This document shows, in pieces, positions 27,923 through 36,165 of a stretch of 36,165 bases of DNA (position 1 is the first letter of the stretch; each line of letters starts with the position of its first letter). The position numbers and the translations under genes were made by a program. The notes below the pieces were generated by a model. The model made no database searches. It worked only from the letters and a program-made list of their open reading frames with translations, and was not told the origin of the DNA. This stretch comes from an uncultured Pluralibacter sp. (GTDB lineage Bacteria > Pseudomonadota > Gammaproteobacteria > Enterobacterales > Enterobacteriaceae): contig NZ_CAJYMB010000049.1 in the NCBI RefSeq assembly GCF_913775985.1, positions 1 through 36,165 of the forward strand, read 5' to 3'.

Positions 27923-28198
27923 CTACTTTAGCGACTCTTCAAATGTGGTCACCTTTACGTCAGCCGCTATGCCGAGTGCCGTTTCTGCAAGGCCGGCGGC
28001 CAGCGCCTTAACCTCTTCAGGGGTTTGCGGGCTCACGAATCCAAAGCTGTTAGTGCCTAAATCGTGAACGTGACCCGCGTCATCGCTAAGGGTCAGGGTA
28101 AATCCTGCCCGGGTCAGATGATTGTTCAGCTCATTAATTTCGGTTAGCGTCTGCGCGGGAGCGTCAACCGTTACCACATAGCGTTTTACGTCGCTCAT
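27923..28198 (-). CDS. ydiZ: YdiZ-like small protein
   Basis: A 91-residue protein next to yniA in the same orientation, as ydiZ is in E. coli. The sequence (MSDVKRYVVTVDAPAQTLTE, with HDLGTNSFGFVSPQTPEEV) looks like a small ferredoxin-like fold; I recall YdiZ being grouped with the GhoS-type family, but I cannot confirm RNase activity or a toxin partner. The start at 28196-28198 follows GAGGT. In E. coli pfkB precedes ydiZ; here it does not. The symbol rests mainly on context. Confidence 0.72.
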   Translation of the reverse strand: MSDVKRYVVTVDAPAQTLTEINELNNHLTRAGFTLTLSDDAGHVHDLGTNSFGFVSPQTPEEVKALAAGLAETALGIAADVKVTTFEESLK

Positions 28199-28570
28199 CG
28201 AACACCTCATTGTTATTGCAGGAATTTTGAAAGCATAGCCGATGGCGGCTATTTGGCGACTTTTTGCTCTCCCGCAATGCTTGAATATTGGGGGGAGGGT
28301 AAAATGGTTCAGACTATGGATGCGCTGCAGGCACGCTATTCTGGTGATGGGGTATATTTCAATGTCTAAATATTAGCCATCAATGTATCTTATTAAAACC
28401 CTGCCCGGAGTCGGATTATTACAGAACATCATACAAACGGTGAGGATTAAGAGTAAGGTTGAATATAACTTTTTGATTTATATGGCTTTGAACTTAGCGA
28501 GGCCTTTGCCGCCATATAATTTTAAACACTAGCTAAAAATTTCTTATTCAAAAAATGAAATAAGATTTCG
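28199..28570. other. AT-rich spacer where pfkB would be expected
   Basis: In E. coli pfkB (about 930 bp) lies between ydiZ and ydiY. Here the whole ydiZ-ydiY gap is 496 bp and I see no PfkB-like peptide in any frame. The right part (about 28480-28570) is notably AT-rich. A 21-codon open frame with a purine-rich leader is listed separately. Confidence 0.6.
28303..28368 (+). CDS. Possible 21-residue small protein
   Basis: ATG at 28303 is preceded by GGGGGGAGGGTAAA, a strong Shine-Dalgarno-like run, and followed by a frame MVQTMDALQARYSGDGVYFNV and a stop. I do not recognise it. It could be a genuine small protein, a remnant, or chance. Confidence 0.2.
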
Positions 28571-28599
28571 TTGCTTAGTTTAAGGCGGCTTTTTATAAT
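28571..28599 (+). promoter_or_regulatory. Predicted ydiY promoter
   Basis: TTGCTT (28571-28576) and a perfect TATAAT (28594-28599) are exactly 17 bp apart. Start would be near 28606, giving an 89-nt leader to ydiY. Confidence 0.7.
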
Positions 28600-28648
28600 T
28601 CCTCGCCTTTCTAAGGACCGTCTGTAACCGATCCTCGCGAAAGTTTCC

Positions 28649-28672
28649 GGGACCGTCATGGTCTCTTTTTTT
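28649..28672 (+). promoter_or_regulatory. Terminator-like hairpin in the ydiY leader
   Basis: GGGACC (28649-28654) can pair with GGTCTC (28660-28665; one G-U pair) around GTCAT, followed by seven T (28666-28672). It lies 22 nt before the ydiY ATG. The string GGACCGTC occurs twice (28615-28622 and 28650-28657), so an upstream copy could compete for the same GGTC, an arrangement that would suit attenuation. Confidence 0.45.
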
Positions 28673-28694
28673 GCTGTTCGGACTCATAAACTCA

Positions 28695-29453
28695 ATGAAG
28701 CTTTTTAAGACAGTACCCGCGGCTATTGTGCTGACGGGGAGCCTTTTTGCGTCGCAGCACGCGCTGGCTGATAATACCGTTTTTACTGTCATGGACGATC
28801 CTTCTTCCGCGAAGAAACCGTTTGAAGGCAAGGTTAATGGTGGATACCTTGCTCAGTCAGGCAACTCAAAAAGTTCCTCGCTGACGGCTGATTCAACGCT
28901 TACCTGGTACGGCATGACAACGGCATGGTCTCTGTGGGGCAATGCCAGCAATACGTCGTCCAATGGCGATCGCTCGTCGGAAACCTATTCGGTTGGCGGC
29001 CGCTCTCGCTATAACATGACCGATCTCGATTACCTGTTCGGCCAGGCCAGCTGGCTGACGGACCGCTATAACGGGTATCGTCAGCGCGATGTCTTCACTA
29101 CCGGTTATGGTCATCAGTACTGGAATGGCCCGGTACACAGCCTGCGGGTGGAATTTGGTCCCGGCGTTCGCTATGACGAGCATACCGGCGGCAAAACGAA
29201 AACGCAGCCGCTGGGTTATGCGTCCGGGACGTATGCCTGGCAGATGACCGATACCACTCGCTTTACCGAGGGGGTTTCGCTGTTTGGCGCCGGGGATACT
29301 ACCGTGAACTCAGAAACGGCGCTGGATGTTGCCATTAACGATAACTTCGGGCTTAAGGTTGCTTATAACGTGACCTGGAACTCTGAGCCGCCTTCATCGG
29401 CGCCGGAGCATACCGATAAGCGCACCACTGTGACGCTCGGCTATAAAATGTAG
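28695..29453 (+). CDS. ydiY: YdiY, DUF481 outer-membrane beta-barrel-like protein
   Basis: A 252-residue exported protein. Residues 1 to about 24 are a signal peptide (MKLFKTVPAAIVLTGSLFAS, cleavage near ALA-D). The mature part has alternating aromatic strands (YLAQSGNSKSSSLTADSTLTWYG; YLFGQASWLTDRYNGYRQRD; YGHQYWNGPVHSLRVEFGPG) and ends in a C-terminal aromatic-type strand TVTLGYKM. E. coli ydiY is described as acid-inducible; its role is unknown. I start at 28695 because E. coli YdiY begins MKLLKTVPA; the Shine-Dalgarno is weak. The gene runs in the same direction as thrS here; in E. coli it also shares strand with thrS. Confidence 0.93.
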   Translation: MKLFKTVPAAIVLTGSLFASQHALADNTVFTVMDDPSSAKKPFEGKVNGGYLAQSGNSKSSSLTADSTLTWYGMTTAWSLWGNASNTSSNGDRSSETYSVGGRSRYNMTDLDYLFGQASWLTDRYNGYRQRDVFTTGYGHQYWNGPVHSLRVEFGPGVRYDEHTGGKTKTQPLGYASGTYAWQMTDTTRFTEGVSLFGAGDTTVNSETALDVAINDNFGLKVAYNVTWNSEPPSSAPEHTDKRTTVTLGYKM

Positions 29454-29459
29454 TTTGCA

Positions 29460-29479
29460 GGGCCGGGGGAGACCGGCCC
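29460..29479 (+). terminator. Possible ydiY terminator hairpin
   Basis: GGGCCGG (29460-29466) and CCGGCCC (29473-29479) form a perfect 7-bp stem 6 nt after the ydiY stop. A second hairpin, CCCCC/GGGGG around TAAAAAT, follows at about 29485-29502. Neither has a proper T-run, so termination strength is uncertain. Confidence 0.5.
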
Positions 29480-29503
29480 GCATTCCCCCCTAAAAATGGG
29501 GGA

Positions 29504-29532
29504 TTGCGCATTCCACCCGGTTTTTGTACTAT
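29504..29532 (+). promoter_or_regulatory. Candidate promoter of the tRNA-like gene
   Basis: TTGCGC (29504-29509) and TACTAT (29527-29532) are 17 bp apart, followed by TTTGCCCC, a GC-rich discriminator of the kind seen at stable-RNA promoters. The leader to the tRNA-like 5' end would be about 28 nt. Only 3/6 and 4/6 consensus matches. Confidence 0.4.
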
Positions 29533-29567
29533 TTTGCCCCTTGCTGACAGGCAAAATCACTATCATA

Positions 29568-29641
29568 CCGCCACTAGCTCATCGGGAAGAGCGACAACCT
29601 TGAGGTTGTAGTACGGGGTTCGAGGCTCCGGTGGCGGACCA
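29568..29641 (+). tRNA. Atypical tRNA-like gene with 6-nt anticodon loop
   Basis: A 74-nt cloverleaf: acceptor CCGCCAC (29568-29574)/GTGGCGG (29631-29637) with seven perfect pairs, then A and an encoded CCA; D arm GCTC (29577-29580)/GAGC (29589-29592) around ATCGGGAA with the usual GG; T arm CGGGG (29614-29618)/CTCCG (29626-29630) around TTCGAGG. The anticodon stem ACAAC (29594-29598)/GTTGT (29605-29609) is perfect, but the loop is CTTGAG, six bases instead of seven, and C-G closure would leave TTGA. The variable loop has four bases. Reading after the first U gives UGA; after the second, GAG. Neither the Ser nor the Leu reading fits a tRNA without a long variable arm. It could be an active unusual tRNA, a regulatory tRNA-like RNA, or a decaying gene. 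Confidence 0.75.
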
Positions 29642-29745
29642 GCTTTAGTCTCAACTTTCCTGAATTCTCTGTGATTAATATTTGAAAATAAGCAGTTAGC
29701 CACTATCTTCAATCATGAACTTCCCCGTGATTATAAGAGAACACT

Positions 29746-30747
29746 ATGCTGCCCGGCGATCTCACCGCGTTTACTCAATACACCTTCAGAAAAGCGTCGG
29801 CGCAGGTGCCGGAAGTCTCTGTCATCATTCCTGTTTATAATCGCGCCAGGGCTGTTATGACCTGCCTGGAGCAGCTCAGCCTCTCAGATTATGACGTGAA
29901 TAAGATTCAGGTCATTGTGGTTGACGATGCTTCCAGCGACGATAGCTATGAAATGCTGCACCGCTACGCGGCGATGTTTCCGCACATCATTACGCTCCAG
30001 CGTGGCGTTAATTCGAAAGGCGCGTCCGTGCCGCGTAATAACGCAATGGCCGTGGCTTCGGGGAAATGGATCTTATTTGTCGATTCCGATGATTATATTA
30101 TGCCGGGCGCTATCGCCGACGCGCTTGCCGTCGTCCACGCCGATCCACAGGTGGATATGGTCTGCATGCCGTTTTTTAAAGCCGAAGGCAGCACTCGCGC
30201 CACCAGCGACTCGGCGTTTGGCTCCGCCGACACCGTGACCGGGCTAAGGTTTGAAGAAACCCGGCTGTGCAACAGCCTCAATGCGGTAGGTAAACTCATG
30301 CGCACAGATTTCATCCGACAGTACCAGCTTGATTTTCCACCGGATATCCGGGTCAGGGAAGACAACTGGTTCATGATGAAGATGTACAGCCTGTGCCGCA
30401 ATATCGCTATTCTCGGCAACCGCAATAAATACTATTTTGTTAACGATTCAGATGCTGTATCCCTGTCGCGCACCGGTACGCCTCCCGCCGATGCGGTTAA
30501 AATTTACTTATCCGCCGCGCGGTTTATTCTGGCGCTTGCACACCTCAGCCCGCAGGAGAAATGCACGCTGCTCGCAATTTATCTCAACCGCTACACTCGC
30601 TTTATTCAGCGCGGTACTCACGCGCCGCTGCGGCTCCTGACGCAGCTGGGCGAGACACTCCCCGGATTGCTGAACAGTCCGTATCTCAACGGCGAGGCGC
30701 GAACGTTTATTAACGATCTGCTGGCTGGAAAATATACGCTGGCGTGA
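29746..30747 (+). CDS. Family 2 glycosyltransferase (GT-A fold), orphan
   Basis: A 333-residue cytoplasmic protein without membrane segments. The GT2 N-terminal strand VSVIIPVYNR (24-33), the nucleotide-binding VVDDASSDD (58-66), the metal-binding type DSDD (113-116, FVDSDDYI) and the acceptor-side Glu-Asp at 205-206 (VREDNWFMM) are all present. It would transfer a sugar from an NDP-sugar to an unknown acceptor. The Glu-Asp-Asn-Trp form recalls capsule or teichoic-type chain glycosyltransferases, but no polysaccharide cluster is nearby. It stands alone between the tRNA-like gene and thrS; AGAGA lies 7 nt before the ATG. In E. coli this place holds the arpB pseudogene. Confidence 0.88.
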   Translation: MLPGDLTAFTQYTFRKASAQVPEVSVIIPVYNRARAVMTCLEQLSLSDYDVNKIQVIVVDDASSDDSYEMLHRYAAMFPHIITLQRGVNSKGASVPRNNAMAVASGKWILFVDSDDYIMPGAIADALAVVHADPQVDMVCMPFFKAEGSTRATSDSAFGSADTVTGLRFEETRLCNSLNAVGKLMRTDFIRQYQLDFPPDIRVREDNWFMMKMYSLCRNIAILGNRNKYYFVNDSDAVSLSRTGTPPADAVKIYLSAARFILALAHLSPQEKCTLLAIYLNRYTRFIQRGTHAPLRLLTQLGETLPGLLNSPYLNGEARTFINDLLAGKYTLA

Positions 30748-30811
30748 CTCTTCGTCCGCTGAAGAATAAAGCATTTAACAGGCACCCAGTGCGATCGCGT
30801 TATTAACTTTC

Positions 30812-31011
30812 TTTTATCAGATGGCAATGAGGTGTACTATATACAGCTCGTTATTCGCAGCCTAAGGCAGATACATCAGTGGTTTGCCCACTGAACGTAT
30901 ACAGTCTGCAGAGTGAAGCAGACAAAACCTGTTGCGCGGCGGATATGAATACAAAACATTTTTTTGCATGTGTTCTTTGGTGCGGGACACCACTGCAAAT
31001 AAGGATATGAA
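30812..31011 (+). promoter_or_regulatory. thrS promoter and structured operator leader
   Basis: TTTTAT (30812-30817) and TACTAT (30835-30840) are 17 bp apart; start near 30847 gives a leader of about 165 nt, like E. coli thrS. It can fold into TCAGTGG/CCACTGA (30876-30882/30888-30894), GTCTGC/GCAGAC (30904-30909/30918-30923) and, close to the start, TTTGCA/TGCAAA (30963-30968/30994-30999) enclosing TGGTG/CACCA. In E. coli ThrRS binds such anticodon-arm mimics and blocks its own translation. An alternative ACTG/CAGT stem (30890/30902) shows a CGT in its loop, the tRNA-Thr-type anticodon. The fold assignment is mine. Confidence 0.7.
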
Positions 31012-32940
31012 ATGCCTGTTATTACTCTTCCTGATGGCAGCCAACGCCATTACGACCACGCTGTAACTCCCATGGATGTTGCCCTCGATATCGGTCCCGG
31101 ACTGGCGAAAGCCACCATTGCCGGCCGCGTAAACGGCGAGCTGGTTGATGCCAGTGACGTTATCGATCAGGATGCGACCCTGGCGCTGATTACGGCAAAA
31201 GATGAGGCCGGACTGGAGATCATTCGCCACTCCTGCGCGCATCTGCTGGGCCACGCTATCAAGCAGCTTTGGCCAAACACGAAAATGGCGATCGGACCGG
31301 TTATCGACAACGGCTTTTACTATGATGTCGATCTTGACCACACCCTGACCCAGGAAGATATTGATGCCCTCGAAAAGCGCATGCACGCGCTGGCCGAGAC
31401 CAATTACGATGTTATCAAGAATAAAGTCAGCTGGAGCGAAGCGCGTGAGACCTTCGTTAACCGCGGTGAAAGCTACAAAGTGGCTATTCTTGATGAAAAT
31501 ATTGCTCATGATGACAGGCCTGGCCTTTATCATCATGAAGAGTATGTCGACATGTGCCGCGGTCCGCACGTGCCGAATATGCGCTTCTGCCATCACTTTA
31601 AGCTGATGAAAACCGCAGGCGCCTACTGGCGTGGCGATAGCAATAACAAAATGCTTCAACGTATCTACGGTACGGCCTGGGCTGATAAGAAAGCCCTTAA
31701 TGCTTACCTGCTGCGTCTTGAAGAAGCCGCCAAGCGCGATCACCGTAAAATCGGCAAGCAGCTCGACCTGTATCATATGCAGGAAGAGGCCCCGGGAATG
31801 GTGTTCTGGCATAACGACGGCTGGACTATCTTCCGCGAGCTGGAAACCTTCGTGCGCACGAAGCTGAAAGAGTACCAGTACCAGGAAGTGAAGGGCCCGT
31901 TCATGATGGACCGCGTGCTGTGGGAAAAAACCGGGCACTGGGACAACTACAAAGACGCGATGTTCACCACCTCTTCCGAGAACCGTGAATACTGTATCAA
32001 GCCGATGAACTGCCCGGGCCACGTGCAGATTTTCAATCAGGGCCTGAAGTCCTATCGCGATCTGCCGCTGCGTATGGCGGAATTTGGTAGCTGCCACCGC
32101 AACGAGCCGTCAGGGGCGCTGCACGGGCTAATGCGCGTGCGCGGTTTCACTCAGGATGATGCGCATATCTTCTGTACGGAAGATCAGGTGCGTGATGAGG
32201 TTAACGCCTGCATCCGTATGGTCTACGATATGTACAGCACCTTCGGTTTCGAAAAAATCGTCGTCAAGCTGTCAACGCGCCCGGAAAAGCGGATCGGCAG
32301 CGATGAAATGTGGGATCGCGCAGAAGCGGATCTGGCCGAGGCGCTGAAAGAGAACAACATCCCGTTTGATTATCAGCCGGGTGAGGGCGCGTTCTACGGG
32401 CCTAAAATTGAATTTACGCTGTACGACAGTCTCGATCGTGCCTGGCAGTGTGGCACGGTACAGCTGGATTTCTCCCTGCCGCAGCGCCTCAGCGCGTCGT
32501 ACGTGGGAGAGAACAACGAGCGTCAGGTGCCGGTGATGATTCACCGCGCAATCCTCGGGTCTATGGAGCGTTTCATCGGTATTTTGACCGAAGAGTTTAC
32601 CGGCTTCTTCCCAACCTGGCTTGCACCGTTGCAGGTGGTGGTAATGAATATCACCGATTCACAGTCTGAATACGTTAACGAATTGACCCGTAAACTACAA
32701 AATGCAGGCATTCGCGTAAAAGCAGACTTGAGAAATGAGAAGATTGGCTTTAAAATCCGCGAGCACACTTTACGTCGTGTCCCTTATATGTTGGTTTGTG
32801 GCGACAAAGAGGTCGAAGCAGGCAAGGTTGCCGTTCGTACCCGTCGTGGTAAGGACCTTGGGAGCATGGGCGTAGAGGAAGTGATTGAGAAGCTGCTACA
32901 TGAAATACGTAGCCGCAGTCTTCAACAACTGGAGGAATAA
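31012..32940 (+). CDS. thrS: ThrS, threonyl-tRNA synthetase
   Basis: A 642-residue class II synthetase, the same length as in E. coli. Residues 1 to about 61 are the TGS domain, about 62-240 the editing domain ([16 protein letters not shown] and the HxxxH pair), about 245-535 the catalytic core (motif with [14 protein letters not shown], holding a zinc-ligand Cys, and [20 protein letters not shown]), about 540-642 the anticodon-binding domain. It charges tRNA-Thr and represses its own translation through the leader. AAGGA lies 7 nt upstream. infC starts 3 nt after the stop. Confidence 0.98.
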   Translation: MPVITLPDGSQRHYDHAVTPMDVALDIGPGLAKATIAGRVNGELVDASDVIDQDATLALITAKDEAGLEIIRHSCAHLLGHAIKQLWPNTKMAIGPVIDNGFYYDVDLDHTLTQEDIDALEKRMHALAETNYDVIKNKVSWSEARETFVNRGESYKVAILDENIAHDDRPGLYHHEEYVDMCRGPHVPNMRFCHHFKLMKTAGAYWRGDSNNKMLQRIYGTAWADKKALNAYLLRLEEAAKRDHRKIGKQLDLYHMQEEAPGMVFWHNDGWTIFRELETFVRTKLKEYQYQEVKGPFMMDRVLWEKTGHWDNYKDAMFTTSSENREYCIKPMNCPGHVQIFNQGLKSYRDLPLRMAEFGSCHRNEPSGALHGLMRVRGFTQDDAHIFCTEDQVRDEVNACIRMVYDMYSTFGFEKIVVKLSTRPEKRIGSDEMWDRAEADLAEALKENNIPFDYQPGEGAFYGPKIEFTLYDSLDRAWQCGTVQLDFSLPQRLSASYVGENNERQVPVMIHRAILGSMERFIGILTEEFTGFFPTWLAPLQVVVMNITDSQSEYVNELTRKLQNAGIRVKADLRNEKIGFKIREHTLRRVPYMLVCGDKEVEAGKVAVRTRRGKDLGSMGVEEVIEKLLHEIRSRSLQQLEE

Positions 32941-33486
<546 letters not shown>

Positions 33487-33507
33487 GGCCTTCAAGTAGC
33501 ATTGTCC

Positions 33508-33527
33508 GTGAGGCTTTCGGGCCTCAC
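33508..33527 (+). promoter_or_regulatory. Hairpin between infC and rpmI
   Basis: GTGAGGC (33508-33514) and GCCTCAC (33521-33527) form a perfect 7-bp stem with loop TTTCGG, followed by AGATTTTG. It may be a partial terminator. In E. coli this region also forms part of the site where L20 represses rpmI and rplT; which role applies here is an inference. Confidence 0.6.
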
Positions 33528-33559
33528 AGATTTTGTTCGCCTATGTTTCGTTTATTTAA

Positions 33560-33781
<222 letters not shown>

Positions 33782-33817
33782 GTCTCGTTACGTTTAACTT
33801 TTTTAATTAGAATATAG

Positions 33818-34189
<372 letters not shown>

Positions 34190-34200
34190 GCCAGTTGGAA

Positions 34201-34225
34201 GAGGGGGGCTAGCCTCCCTCTTTTC
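34201..34225 (+). terminator. Terminator after rplT
   Basis: GAGGGGGG (34201-34208) pairs with CCTCCCTC (34213-34220; one G-U) around CTAG, followed by TTTTC. It separates the infC-rplT unit from pheM, probably with read-through as in E. coli. Confidence 0.8.
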
Positions 34226-34245
34226 ATTTCAATATCATCAAGTTA

Positions 34246-34276
34246 TTGACTTTTTTCGACGAAAACCATTCAATAT
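34246..34276 (+). promoter_or_regulatory. pheM-pheST promoter (approximate)
   Basis: TTGACT (34246-34251) is a good -35 element. The -10 lies in TTCAATAT (34269-34276), 17-19 bp away; the exact hexamer is ambiguous. It is the expected position for the phe operon promoter. Confidence 0.5.
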
Positions 34277-34314
34277 GCACTTCAATGAAATAAGTCTCAC
34301 AAGGTAATGCAAGC

Positions 34315-34359
34315 ATGAATGCTGCTATTTTCCGCTTCTTTTTTTACTTTAGCACCTGA
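34315..34359 (+). CDS. pheM: PheM, pheST operon leader peptide
   Basis: A 14-residue peptide, [14 protein letters not shown], with five phenylalanines, identical to E. coli PheM as I recall it. Ribosome stalling on the Phe codons when charged tRNA-Phe is scarce permits antitermination downstream. AAGG lies about 12 nt upstream, a loose binding site. Confidence 0.95.
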
Positions 34360-34363
34360 AACC

Positions 34364-36165
<1,802 letters not shown>

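Noticed and set aside
29568-29641. Calling the tRNA-like gene an ordinary tRNA-Leu(GAG)
   Set aside because: A 7-nt TTGAGGT loop would need an anticodon stem with two mismatches, and the long variable arm is missing.
30862-32097. Long open frame on the minus strand opposite thrS (411 codons)
   Set aside because: It is antisense to the thrS leader and a well-recognised thrS coding region; composition explains it and it has no recognisable domain.

Overview
The window is chromosomal DNA of a member of the Enterobacteriaceae. Almost every gene is a close, near full-length match to an Escherichia coli K-12 gene I know from memory: narJI, tyrT, purU, ychJ, rssAB, galU, hns, tdk, adhE, ychE, oppABCDF, yciU, clsA, yciY, yciI, tonB, yniA, ydiZ, ydiY, thrS, infC, rpmI, rplT, pheM, pheST. 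The genus cannot be fixed from the sequence alone. No insertion sequence, prophage, CRISPR array or plasmid gene is visible.

Layout. Positions 1-1077 hold the end of narJ and all of narI (respiratory nitrate reductase). Positions 1084-2945 are an accessory block not found at this place in E. coli: an EamA-type exporter, a divergent Lrp/AsnC regulator and a barstar-like protein. It ends in degenerate tyrT-trailer repeats and a single tRNA-Tyr gene (minus strand, 3281-3365) with a stringent-type promoter. Positions 3522-23487 follow E. coli order from purU to tonB, except that kch is missing between yciY and yciI.

After tonB the E. coli neighbours (yciA and beyond) are absent. Instead there is a three-gene operon (23712-26943): an HlyD-type adaptor and two ABC-2-type permeases with no ATPase gene. 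Next comes yniA-ydiZ-ydiY-thrS-infC-rpmI-rplT-pheM-pheST, a block that lies about ten map minutes away in E. coli. The operon therefore sits on a chromosomal rearrangement junction. In this second block pfkB, expected between ydiZ and ydiY, is gone.

Between ydiY and thrS lie two unusual items: a 74-nt tRNA-like gene (29568-29641) with perfect acceptor, D and T arms and an encoded CCA but a 6-nt anticodon loop, and an orphan family-2 glycosyltransferase. The tRNA-like gene is the strongest candidate for something undescribed.

Functionally the window mixes anaerobic metabolism (narI, adhE), global regulators (hns; rssB, the RpoS adaptor), envelope functions (galU, clsA, tonB, opp, ydiY) and the translation cluster. 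Several classical RNA control devices are readable: the AUU start of infC, the pheM attenuator with its antiterminator, the structured thrS leader and the Fur-type tonB promoter. Less expected are a strong promoter plus terminator-like hairpin ahead of ydiY and two unexplained inverted repeats between hns and tdk.
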